The position numbers were made by a program, and so were the translations under genes. From positions 124,001 through 188,000 of the forward strand of contig NZ_JABSNK010000004.1 of NCBI RefSeq assembly GCF_013294005.1: DNA of 64,000 bases, in the 5' to 3' direction. Positions 25,283-34,042 of this stretch are shown piece by piece; the stretch's first letter is position 1, and every line of letters starts with the position of its first letter. This DNA comes from Flavobacterium gelidicaeli (GTDB taxonomy: Bacteria > Bacteroidota > Bacteroidia > Flavobacteriales > Flavobacteriaceae). The notes below the pieces were generated by a model that saw only the letters and a list, made by a program, of their open reading frames with translations, made no database searches and was not told the origin of the DNA.

Positions 25283-26824
25283 TTGATTTTTATTTATCAC
25301 TCCCTTAAAAAAATTGCTACAATTGAAGATCATTTAGGACAACCAATAGCTTTAGATTTTGGGCTTTCAATTGCAGAAGGATTGTTTCAGCTTGCAGTTC
25401 GATATCCTAATAGTTGTATTGTTTGGTGTGCGGTTGCCTGCCAAGATAATTTAAACGTTGGGGAGTTAAGCAAACTGTTCCATCATGATAAATTACTGCT
25501 CTCGTATGACCCCAATACTGCTAATTATTTAGGAAATATGATTGGTTATGTTGATGAGTCGTTGTTTGTAAAAGTAAATAAAAAAGTATGTTTCCCTACG
25601 TGGCAAATGAGTAGTGCAGTAGGAATGATTCATGCATCGGTAGTATTAGCAGTTGGTAAAGAAATTCCATTTAACTCGGATTTTGATTATTATCTGAATT
25701 CTTTAGCAAAATTATTGATGCCTAAAGGATTGCTCTGCTATTCAGAACCGCAACTTTTTAAAAATTGCGATAGCAAAGAAATTACAGGACACTCAAACTT
25801 CATTCTTTTCCGTTTTGTTAAGCAACATTATAAAACACGTTGGATTTTTATATTGTTATTTAATCTGTTTTTTTTCGAAAAGAAATTACTAGTATTTCCT
25901 TTTCTAGCTTCCTTTTTCTATAAAAAAAGAAACAATACCAACATTAATCTGGATAAAATACCCGTAGCATCTTCCCGAAAAGTAGTTCGCGATAAAAGTA
26001 TTGATGTTATTATTCCAACAATAGGAAGGAAGGCCTATTTGTATGCTGTTTTGCACGATTTAGCGAAGCAAACGCTCCTTCCTGAAAAAGTAATTATTGT
26101 GGAGCAAAACCCAATTGCAAATAGTATATCTGAATTGGATTATTTAGTAAATGAGCGTTGGCCCTTTGAAATAAAACATATTTTCACCCATCAGGCTGGA
26201 GCTTGCAATGCTCGTAATGTAGCTTTAAAAGAAGTGAAGAGTGAATGGGTTTTTCTTGCGGATGATGATATTGTTTTTGAATCAAATTTTTTTAAAGAGG
26301 CTTTTTATTTTATCGAACAATTTGGTGCCGGGGCGGTATCGTTTCGTTGTTTACGAAAAGGAGAGAAAACAAGTTTAAATACCGTAGTACAATGGATTAG
26401 TTTTGGTTCAGGTTGCAGTATAGTAGCTTCTCGAAATTTAAATACATGTAGTTTTGGTATGGGCTATGAATTTGGTTACGGAGAAGATAGTGATTTTGGA
26501 ATGCAATTACGGAATCAGGGTCATGATATTTTGTATTTTCCTGAACCCTCTATTCTCCATTTAAAAGCACCCATAGGCGGTTTTAGGATAAAGCCCATTT
26601 TGAAATGGGGTAATGATAAGATCCAACCCAAACCTTCCCCAACGGTGATGTTGTATTTATTAAGTAATGCTACTAGAGCGCAATTTTTAGGCTATAAGAC
26701 AATATTGTTTTTCAAATATTATCAAAATCAAGCGCTTAAAAGTCCTTTTTCCTATTATATCAATTTTAAGAAACAGTGGAATAGTAGTGTTTTTTGGGCT
26801 AATGAATTAAATTGTAAAGAATGA
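25283..26824 (+). CDS. GT2 glycosyltransferase with an uncharacterised N-terminal domain, TTG start
   Basis: 513 aa in two parts. Residues 1-225 form a domain I do not recognise (it includes KVCFPTWQMSSAVGMIHASV near 111 and a hydrophobic, aromatic segment near 188-215). Residues about 238-500 are a GT2 domain with IDVIIPTIGRKAYLYAVLHD, AGACNARNVAL near 306, FLADDDIVFES near 324 (DxD) and GYGEDSDFGMQLR near 392. No in-frame ATG precedes the first domain; the TTG at 25283 lies four nucleotides after the previous stop. It overlaps the next gene by four nucleotides. Confidence 0.83.
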   Translation: MIFIYHSLKKIATIEDHLGQPIALDFGLSIAEGLFQLAVRYPNSCIVWCAVACQDNLNVGELSKLFHHDKLLLSYDPNTANYLGNMIGYVDESLFVKVNKKVCFPTWQMSSAVGMIHASVVLAVGKEIPFNSDFDYYLNSLAKLLMPKGLLCYSEPQLFKNCDSKEITGHSNFILFRFVKQHYKTRWIFILLFNLFFFEKKLLVFPFLASFFYKKRNNTNINLDKIPVASSRKVVRDKSIDVIIPTIGRKAYLYAVLHDLAKQTLLPEKVIIVEQNPIANSISELDYLVNERWPFEIKHIFTHQAGACNARNVALKEVKSEWVFLADDDIVFESNFFKEAFYFIEQFGAGAVSFRCLRKGEKTSLNTVVQWISFGSGCSIVASRNLNTCSFGMGYEFGYGEDSDFGMQLRNQGHDILYFPEPSILHLKAPIGGFRIKPILKWGNDKIQPKPSPTVMLYLLSNATRAQFLGYKTILFFKYYQNQALKSPFSYYINFKKQWNSSVFWANELNCKE

Positions 26825-27816
26825 AGTTTTCTCTAATTGTCTGTACGTATATGCGACCTGAACCTTTGCTGAAATTATTGCAATCAGTTCAAAGTCAAAC
26901 TCTATATCCCGATGAAATTTTAATTATAGATGGATCCAATAACGAGGCAACTGCAATAGTGTTAAACGGGAATCCATTTCAAAATTTAAACTATTTTAAA
27001 GTTAGTGATGCCGATCGCGGATTGACCAAACAAAGAAATTTTGGTATAGCTAAACTAGGAAGTGAGATTGAAATTGTTTGTTTTTTAGATGATGATATTG
27101 TTTTAGAAAAAGATTACTTTGAGCAATTGCTCAAAACATATCAGGTTTTTCCAGAAGCCTTAGCGGTAGGTGGTTTTATCAAAGAGGGGAATGAATGGGA
27201 ATATGTAGGTGACAATTATACCCCCACGATAAATGAATTTTATTATGATGGCTGGAAACAGCATGAAGGAAGTAGATTTGTTCTTAGAAAAAAGTTAGGA
27301 TTGGATAGTGATTGTCCTCCAGGATATTCCTCGTTATATTCACATGGACGCAGTGTAGGGTTTTTACCTCCAACTGGTAAAACATACGAAGTAGAAATGC
27401 TGATGGGTGGGGTTTCTTCGTTTAAAAAAATAGTGTTTGACACGATTAAGTTCTCTACTTATTTTGAAGGATACGGACTCTATGAGGATGCTGATTTTAC
27501 ACTTCGTGTTTCTAAATTGGGGAAGATGTACCTGAACACAGCGGCCCAGTTAAATCATTATCACGATGCCTCTGGAAGGCCTAATCAATATCATTATGGT
27601 AAAATGGTCGTTAGGAATGGCTGGTACGTTTGGCGTGTTAAAAATCCAAATCCTAAGAGGAAAGACCAATTCAAATGGCATGCCATTACCATCGTATTGA
27701 CATTAATTAGGTATAGTAATGTGGTAACTACAAGGGCAAAAAAAGAGGCTTTTACTGAAGCAATTGGTAGAACTGTGGGTTGGTGGAGTTTATTATTCAA
27801 TGAGCCAAAAAATTAA
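26821..27816 (+). CDS. family 2 glycosyltransferase
   Basis: GT2 motifs: FSLIVCTYMRPEPLLKLLQS (3-22), ILIIDGSNNEAT near 35, LTKQRNFGIAKL near 73 and VCFLDDDIVLEKDYF near 91 (DxD). GYGLYEDADFTLRV near 222 is the acceptor-side region. Length 331 aa. The start overlaps the previous stop (ATGA) and the next gene begins two nucleotides after its end. The donor is unknown. Confidence 0.88.
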   Translation: MKFSLIVCTYMRPEPLLKLLQSVQSQTLYPDEILIIDGSNNEATAIVLNGNPFQNLNYFKVSDADRGLTKQRNFGIAKLGSEIEIVCFLDDDIVLEKDYFEQLLKTYQVFPEALAVGGFIKEGNEWEYVGDNYTPTINEFYYDGWKQHEGSRFVLRKKLGLDSDCPPGYSSLYSHGRSVGFLPPTGKTYEVEMLMGGVSSFKKIVFDTIKFSTYFEGYGLYEDADFTLRVSKLGKMYLNTAAQLNHYHDASGRPNQYHYGKMVVRNGWYVWRVKNPNPKRKDQFKWHAITIVLTLIRYSNVVTTRAKKEAFTEAIGRTVGWWSLLFNEPKN

Positions 27817-27818
27817 AA

Positions 27819-28934
27819 ATGAAATTCCTCATTATCACAAACGTTCCACATATCATAGAAAAAAAACATATTTTTGCTTATGCTCCTTATGTAAATGAAA
27901 TGAATATTTGGACAAAGCATGTTGATGATTTAGCTATTGTAGCTCCAGAATCAACCCAATTTAAAACGGCCATTGATTCGGCTTATGAACATAATAATAT
28001 TGAATTTGTAAGTGTCAAAGATTTTGATGTTTTAAGTCCAAAAAATAGTCTGCTTGCTATTTCTAAATTCCCAAAAATCTGTTGGAAAATGTACAGAGCC
28101 ATGCAAAATGCAGATCATATTCATTTGCGTTGTCCAGGTAATGTTGGTTTATTGGGCTGTTTTGTGCAAATTTTATTTCCTAATAAAATAAAGACAGCAA
28201 AGTATGCCGGAAATTGGGACCCAAAATCAAGAAAACCTTGGACTTATAAATTGCAACAAAAAATACTGAGCAACACTTTCTTGACCAGAAACATGCAGGT
28301 TTTAATTTATGGAGAATGGGAAGAGCAAACTAAGAACTGCAAATCTTTTTTTACAGCAAGCTATTTTGAAAATGAGAAAAAACCTTTGATCACTAAAAAT
28401 CTAGACAAGAAAATTGTTTTTGTTTTCGTAGGAGCTTTAGTTATTGGCAAAAATCCGTTGTATGCTATTCATTTAATCGAGCAATTGTATCTAAAAGGTT
28501 TTGACGTTTCTTTAGATTTATATGGGGAAGGAGTTGAACGTATCGTTTTAGAAAATTATATTTTAAAAAATAATTTAGCTGAGGTTGTAACTCTAAAAGG
28601 AAATCAAGATCGGGAAGCCTTGAAAGCGGCATACCAAGAAAGTCATTTTGTTTTGCTTCCATCCGCTAGTGAAGGCTGGCCGAAAGCCCTTGCCGAAGGA
28701 ATGTTTTGGGGTTGTGTTCCTATTGCTACCGCTGTTTCCTGTGTTCCTTATATGCTGGACTACGGAAAAAGAGGGGTTTTATTAGATATAAAAATTAAAG
28801 AAGATGTGACTAAAATTGCATCGCTTTTAAATAATAAAGAGGAATACTTAATTCAACAAAAAGCCGCTTTTACTTGGTCACAAAACTACACACTTGATGT
28901 TTTTGAAACTGAAATTAAAAAATTATTAGTCTAA
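27819..28934 (+). CDS. family 4-like glycosyltransferase
   Basis: 371 aa with GT-B layout. Seen are HLRCPGNVGLLGCFVQILFP near 104, AKYAGNWDPKSRKPWTYKLQ near 127 and the C-domain start KIVFVFVGALVIGKNPLYAI near 197. The donor-binding segment is FVLLPSASEGWPKALAEGMF near 282, with the E-x7-E motif. The N-terminal strand is less typical than in the neighbouring GT4 genes. It shares one nucleotide with the following GT4 gene. Confidence 0.83.
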   Translation: MKFLIITNVPHIIEKKHIFAYAPYVNEMNIWTKHVDDLAIVAPESTQFKTAIDSAYEHNNIEFVSVKDFDVLSPKNSLLAISKFPKICWKMYRAMQNADHIHLRCPGNVGLLGCFVQILFPNKIKTAKYAGNWDPKSRKPWTYKLQQKILSNTFLTRNMQVLIYGEWEEQTKNCKSFFTASYFENEKKPLITKNLDKKIVFVFVGALVIGKNPLYAIHLIEQLYLKGFDVSLDLYGEGVERIVLENYILKNNLAEVVTLKGNQDREALKAAYQESHFVLLPSASEGWPKALAEGMFWGCVPIATAVSCVPYMLDYGKRGVLLDIKIKEDVTKIASLLNNKEEYLIQQKAAFTWSQNYTLDVFETEIKKLLV

Positions 28935-30010
28935 TGCGTATTGTTCAAATCATAGATTCTCTTGAAGCGGGTGGTGCAGAGCGCATGGCGGTAAATTATG
29001 CCAATGCTTTGGCGCAAGAAATTTCGTTTTCGGGATTAGTAGTTACTAGAAATGAAGGAGCATTGTTGAATGAAATAAATTCTAAATGTTCTTATCTGTT
29101 TTTGAATAAAAAACAAACTATTGATGTTCAGGCTGTTTTTGAATTAAGACAGTATATCGTGACACATAAGGTAGCTATTGTTCATGCTCACGGAACCTCC
29201 TTTTTTATAGCTGTTTTGTTAAAAATTAGTTACCCTAAAATTAAAGTCATTTGGCATGAACACTATGGTGCCAGGGTGAATCAAACCGCAAGTGCTAATG
29301 CGGTTTTGATTTTATGTTCTTTGTTTTTTAATGCTATTTTTGTTGTCAATAAGCAGTTGTTGACTTGGGTAAAACAAAAAACATTTTGTAAAAATGCGTA
29401 TTATATTCCCAACTTCACTGCCTTTGATATACAAAAAAAGGGAACGACCATTTTACAAGGGAATGATGGACAACGAATTGTTTGTGTAGCTAATTTAAAA
29501 CATCCTAAAAATCACTTGGCTTTACTACGTGCTTTTAAAGACTTAAATGTACCTAACTGGACATTGCATTTAATAGGTGAAGAGTATGATGATGATTACT
29601 CCAAAGCGATTCGGGATTATATCAAATTAGAAAACTTAGAAGAATTTGTGTTTCTATATGGCGCAAAAAGGGATATTGAAAATATTTTGTCACAAGCTAC
29701 TATAGGTGTTTTATCCTCTACTGCTGAAGGTTTTCCTGTTTGTTTGTTAGAATATGGATTGGCTGGACTTCCTACCCTATCTACAAATGTAGGCTCTTGT
29801 TCAGAGGTTGTTGCAGACAATTTAAGTGGTTTACTTTTCGACCCTAATAACGAAGACGAATTAAAAAACCAACTGTATAAAATCATTTCAGATAAGCCAC
29901 TCAGAGATCGTTTTGGGCTATATTTGCAGCAATCAGTACTTAGAAAATATTCAAAAAGTATTATTTTAAAGCAATTAATTGCTAAATACGAAGAAATTAA
30001 AAATGACTAA
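28934..30010 (+). CDS. family 4 glycosyltransferase
   Basis: 358 aa. N-domain start MRIVQIIDSLEAGGAERMAV with the glycine-rich loop, HAHGTSFFIAVLL near 85, C-domain start RIVCVANLKHPKNHLALLRA near 178, and the E-x7-E region GVLSSTAEGFPVCLLEYGLA near 259. NVGSCSEVVADNLSGLLF follows near 285. These are textbook GT4 features. It is translationally linked on both sides (one-nucleotide overlap before, eight after). Confidence 0.91.
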   Translation: MRIVQIIDSLEAGGAERMAVNYANALAQEISFSGLVVTRNEGALLNEINSKCSYLFLNKKQTIDVQAVFELRQYIVTHKVAIVHAHGTSFFIAVLLKISYPKIKVIWHEHYGARVNQTASANAVLILCSLFFNAIFVVNKQLLTWVKQKTFCKNAYYIPNFTAFDIQKKGTTILQGNDGQRIVCVANLKHPKNHLALLRAFKDLNVPNWTLHLIGEEYDDDYSKAIRDYIKLENLEEFVFLYGAKRDIENILSQATIGVLSSTAEGFPVCLLEYGLAGLPTLSTNVGSCSEVVADNLSGLLFDPNNEDELKNQLYKIISDKPLRDRFGLYLQQSVLRKYSKSIILKQLIAKYEEIKND

Positions 30011-31343
30011 AGAAGAAATTAACTATCTCAAATTAATACTTTTTCACGTAGGAATTGGATTTCTTATTTATCTATTTCCGTTTACGTCTAAAATATATGG
30101 GTATTCCATTTTTATTTTTGGGACTTATTACGTTATAAAAAGTCAAAACAGCAATAATGAAGTGCTTATTGTTGCGGCTTACCTCGTGGGTAGTGAGGTA
30201 TTTCTGCGGATGACAGGAGGAAATCCTTTGTATGAGATTACTAAGTATGGCGTGGTTTTTTATATTTTAATAGGGATGTATTACAGTGGTTTTTCAAAAG
30301 GGGCTTTTCCGTATTGGATTTTTTTATTGCTACTCATTCCGGGGGTGATTATGGCGACTTATTCCTTAAACTATGATTCAGATATTAGAAAAACAATTGC
30401 TTTTAATATTTCGGGTCCTGTTTGTCTCGGAATTGCTTCACTCTATACCTTTAGAAGAAAAATAGCATTGGAGAAAATGAATGATATCCTATTAAGTATG
30501 GGATTACCTATTGTTTCTTGTATGGTGTATTTAACGTTTTATACGCCTAATGTTAGAGATGTAATTACCAGTACACAGTCTAATTTTGAAACCTCTGGAG
30601 GTTTTGGCCCCAACCAAGTGGCGACCTTTTTAGGATTAGGGATGTTTATCTTTTTTTCGAGGATTATACTAGAGTCTAAAACCAAAATTATGGTAGCGAT
30701 CAATCTAATTCTTGCACTTAATATCACTTATAGAGGAATGGTTACCTTTTCTCGTGGTGGAATGATTACTGGTTTTTTGATGATACTGTTGTTGCTTGTT
30801 TTTCTGTACTTTAAAACAAATGGTGGAGGTAAGGTGAAATTAGGCTCTATAATGGTTTTAATTACAGTTGCATTACTTTCGGCTTGGAGTTATACTTCTT
30901 TTCAAACAGATGGTTTAATTAATAAACGCTATGCTAATCAAGATGCAGCGGGTAGGGCAAAGGAAAGTCAGTTTACTGGTCGAGAGGATATTGCTCAAAA
31001 CGAAATCAATACGTTTTATAAAAACCCGCTATTGGGAGTAGGGACTGGTGTTGCAGCCGAATTGCGAGAAAGAGAGACAGGGATGAAAGTGTTGTCACAC
31101 GATGAAATTACTAGGATGCTTGCTGAGCATGGTATGCTAGGGATACTAGCGCTAGCAATACTTTTTTTAACTCCTTTGTTTTTATATTTTGAAAATAAAT
31201 TCAATATGTATTTGTTGTGTTTTGTTGCATTCTGGTTTTTAACCATTAACCACGCTGCAATGAGAACTGCTGTACCCGCTTTTGTATATTCGTTGTCTTT
31301 GCTTAATGTGCAAATTTTTCAAAATCAGAAGAATAAAGAGTGA
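30003..31343 (+). CDS. O-antigen ligase/polymerase family membrane protein
   Basis: 446 aa with about ten or more hydrophobic segments and a larger periplasmic loop near 300-370 (ESQFTGREDIAQNEINTFYK and LLGVGTGVA follow the Wzy_C/WaaL pattern). The ATG at 30003 (MTKEEINYLKLIL) is preferred to a TTG at 29979; it overlaps the previous gene by eight nucleotides. Because the locus has an ABC exporter and no visible flippase, a ligase role (joining the finished chain to lipid A-core) is more likely than polymerisation. Sequence alone does not decide. Confidence 0.8.
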   Translation: MTKEEINYLKLILFHVGIGFLIYLFPFTSKIYGYSIFIFGTYYVIKSQNSNNEVLIVAAYLVGSEVFLRMTGGNPLYEITKYGVVFYILIGMYYSGFSKGAFPYWIFLLLLIPGVIMATYSLNYDSDIRKTIAFNISGPVCLGIASLYTFRRKIALEKMNDILLSMGLPIVSCMVYLTFYTPNVRDVITSTQSNFETSGGFGPNQVATFLGLGMFIFFSRIILESKTKIMVAINLILALNITYRGMVTFSRGGMITGFLMILLLLVFLYFKTNGGGKVKLGSIMVLITVALLSAWSYTSFQTDGLINKRYANQDAAGRAKESQFTGREDIAQNEINTFYKNPLLGVGTGVAAELRERETGMKVLSHDEITRMLAEHGMLGILALAILFLTPLFLYFENKFNMYLLCFVAFWFLTINHAAMRTAVPAFVYSLSLLNVQIFQNQKNKE

Positions 31344-31480
31344 CTTAGTCCGTTTGTAATTGTAAGTTGCATTACTCATTTTGGCTGTAATTTAAAAGGA
31401 TTAATTAGTAATTGAAATTCTATTTGGAGGTGTTTTCTAATTCGAAAATGCTAAATTGCAGCCCAAACCACGATACAATA

Positions 31481-32872
31481 ATGTTTAAAAATAAAATTCA
31501 CTTCGAAATTTCTGAAAGGAAAATGCTGCTTCATTCTATCGATGTATTCGTAGTTTTATTTGTATTGTATTTTGTAGGGACTCTTTTTGAACTGGACTAC
31601 TTACGTGTTTCGGTAACTAATTATCATTGGGCTATTGTATTGGCTGTTTACATCAATGTTTTTGGAGCTATCTTCGAAATGTACAATTTACAGGTAGCTA
31701 GTAATGAATTTCAGGTTTTGAAAAGTACGTTGCTAACCGTTTCCACTACTGTTTTGGTGTACCTCTTAACACCAATTTTTTCTCCACTATTACCAAAAAA
31801 TCGTTTGCAAATAATCACTTTTTACCTTGTTGTATTAATTGCTCTTTTTTTATGGAGGATTTTTTATGTACGGTTATTGGCATCACATCGTTTCTATCAA
31901 AATGCTATTTTAATATGTGATAACGATCAAGTCGAAGAATTAATTTTAGGTTTGGAGAATATTGATCCCCATTATAAAATTGTAGGTTATGTAAGTGCTG
32001 ATAGTATTGAAGACGCAATTGCTAGAACACATTATGTTCCGCATATTAAAAAAGAAGATTTGTATTCGTATGTAAAAGAAAATAAGGTTTCTGAAATAGT
32101 AATCGCTTCCCAAAAAACCGAAGGAATTACTAGTGATCTTTATTTGCAGTTATTGCATTTATTGGAGTCTGGTAATATGATTAGAGAATATGTACAGGTT
32201 TATGAAAGTAAAACACAACGCATTCCAGTACAATTTCTTGATAGGGATTTTTATCGTTTCTTCCCTTTTAGCAGAAGCAATCAAAACAAGTTATATCTTT
32301 CGGTAATTAGGTTGTTAGAAGTTGGTTTTTCCATTGTAGGCATAGCCATCGGCGCTGTACTAGTTCCGTTTATCTTGTTGGGTAATTTCTTAGGGAATAA
32401 CGGTAAGTTATTTTACACGCAAGAACGTGTAGGTAGGGATGGTGTTCTTTTTAAGATCCTTAAGTTTCGTACTATGATTAAAAATGCAGAAACTGATAAA
32501 GCTGTTTTTGCAACTTATAATGATGAAAGGGTAACGAAATTTGGGAAATTTCTAAGAAAAACACGTATAGACGAATTTCCACAGTTTGTAAATGTACTAA
32601 AAGGAGAGATGGCAATTATTGGTCCGCGTCCTGAAAGACCTTATTTTGTTAAAGAAATTGCTGATAGAATGCCATTTTACACCACAAGGCATATTATTAA
32701 GCCAGGGCTTACAGGTTGGGCACAGGTGAATTATACTTATGGTGAAACTATTGAAGACAGTTTGATTAAGCTGCAATATGACTTATATTACATTAAGCAC
32801 AGAAGCTTTTATTTGGATTTGAATATTGCAATTAAAACGATTACGACAATAGTTTTGTATCGCGGTCAATAG
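31481..32872 (+). CDS. polyprenyl-phosphate sugar phosphotransferase (WcaJ/WbaP-like)
   Basis: Starts glycan assembly by placing a sugar-1-phosphate on undecaprenyl phosphate. 463 aa: four N-terminal membrane segments (about 18-130), a Rossmann-like domain (about 135-230) and the C-terminal sugar-transferase domain. That domain carries FYTQERVGRDGVLFKILKFR near 330, TRIDEFPQFVNVLKGEMAII near 372 and PGLTGWAQVNYTYGE near 415. The frame extends back to a TTG at 31412 and an ATG at 31448; the ATG at 31481 fits the family best. It is the last gene of the locus and ends six nucleotides from a convergent gene. Confidence 0.9.
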   Translation: MFKNKIHFEISERKMLLHSIDVFVVLFVLYFVGTLFELDYLRVSVTNYHWAIVLAVYINVFGAIFEMYNLQVASNEFQVLKSTLLTVSTTVLVYLLTPIFSPLLPKNRLQIITFYLVVLIALFLWRIFYVRLLASHRFYQNAILICDNDQVEELILGLENIDPHYKIVGYVSADSIEDAIARTHYVPHIKKEDLYSYVKENKVSEIVIASQKTEGITSDLYLQLLHLLESGNMIREYVQVYESKTQRIPVQFLDRDFYRFFPFSRSNQNKLYLSVIRLLEVGFSIVGIAIGAVLVPFILLGNFLGNNGKLFYTQERVGRDGVLFKILKFRTMIKNAETDKAVFATYNDERVTKFGKFLRKTRIDEFPQFVNVLKGEMAIIGPRPERPYFVKEIADRMPFYTTRHIIKPGLTGWAQVNYTYGETIEDSLIKLQYDLYYIKHRSFYLDLNIAIKTITTIVLYRGQ

Positions 32873-32878
32873 TTATTA

Positions 32879-34018
32879 CTAGATAATTATAGGAATCTTC
32901 TTTTTATTCTTAATCGCTAATCGTACCAGAATTGTAGCACTAGTAAACACCATAGGTAGTACAATTAACACATGCGCTTTGTTGATTAAAAGCACTACAT
33001 AGATTGCTAAACAAAGTAGGTTGGCAACAGTCAACTTATAAATTAAGCCACTGTTTTTAGTTATTATAAAATACAGCAGTATAAATAATAGCGGGTTGAA
33101 TAATAAAATATTATAATTCCATGCTAACTCTTGATGGAAAGAATAAAATCCCGCAAAAACAAAAAACGCTCCCAGTAATGCCATTATTAAAAGGTAAAAT
33201 TGATTTACGCTTTTACTGTTTATCAATACTACTATAGCAAGTAGCAACAAATAAGTGTAGGCATTATTCCACCATGAAAACGGACTTTCGGTTTCGTAGG
33301 ATAGTATTGTATGTGTTTTATTAGCTAGTAAATGATTCTCAAAAGATGTTTTTTCTAAGCTTTTCATTAATTCAAACGGAAGGAAAATTTGTGTTCCCAT
33401 ACGGTCTACTTTCTCTCCAAAAATAATACTCGTTCCTAATTTCTCGTAAAAATGATGGTCAAAATAAGGAAATAAGATTGTTCTGTAGGTTAGGTTCGTA
33501 TCTGCATTTTTTACAATTGCCTTTGTTTTTAAGGTTTTGTTGAGGATGTCTACTACCATTGAGGTGCAATTCTTGTCTATAAATTTATAGGTGTAGTAGC
33601 TTTCTCCTGACGATAATGAGGTTTTTAAGTTGTCAAATAAATCTTGCTTTAATTGTTGCGATACGTTTAACTCTTGTTCGTAAACCGCTCTTTTTTCATA
33701 GGTGTACTCATTAATAAAGTCAGTATAGGGATGTGCTACAGCAAAATATTGTAAGTCGCCTTTTACGAATTTCAAAACAAAGTTGGGCGTATTAAAGTCA
33801 AAAGCACCATAGTTGTAAACAATGTCAATGAAGTTTTTTGGATCTGCGATTCTAATTGCGGTGTGTCCAAAAAGGGAATAGGATTCATTACCGGTTCCGC
33901 AGGTTAATACGCTAACCTTTGTTTCGTTTGATAAAGTTAATTTTTGTGCAGATAAATTACTTATCGAACAGATAAGAAAGATATAAAGAGAAGCTATTTG
34001 TAAGAATGAAGTTTTCAT
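32879..34018 (-). CDS. Lnb-type N-terminal domain protein (DUF4105)
   Basis: 379 aa with a signal peptide (cleavage after LSAQ near 24), a periplasmic papain-like domain and five or so C-terminal membrane segments (about 255-370). The domain has SLFGHTAIRIADP near 48 (histidine) and FIDKNCTSMVVDIL near 146 (cysteine), the two residues expected for acyl transfer in the Lnb family. Lnb enzymes acylate or rearrange lipoprotein N-termini in Gram-positive bacteria. The role in Bacteroidota is inferred. Convergent with the sugar transferase; no terminator is visible between them. Confidence 0.8.
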   Translation of the reverse strand: MKTSFLQIASLYIFLICSISNLSAQKLTLSNETKVSVLTCGTGNESYSLFGHTAIRIADPKNFIDIVYNYGAFDFNTPNFVLKFVKGDLQYFAVAHPYTDFINEYTYEKRAVYEQELNVSQQLKQDLFDNLKTSLSSGESYYTYKFIDKNCTSMVVDILNKTLKTKAIVKNADTNLTYRTILFPYFDHHFYEKLGTSIIFGEKVDRMGTQIFLPFELMKSLEKTSFENHLLANKTHTILSYETESPFSWWNNAYTYLLLLAIVVLINSKSVNQFYLLIMALLGAFFVFAGFYSFHQELAWNYNILLFNPLLFILLYFIITKNSGLIYKLTVANLLCLAIYVVLLINKAHVLIVLPMVFTSATILVRLAIKNKKKIPIII

Positions 34019-34042
34019 TAGTCTGTTTTTTTAAGCGTAAAA

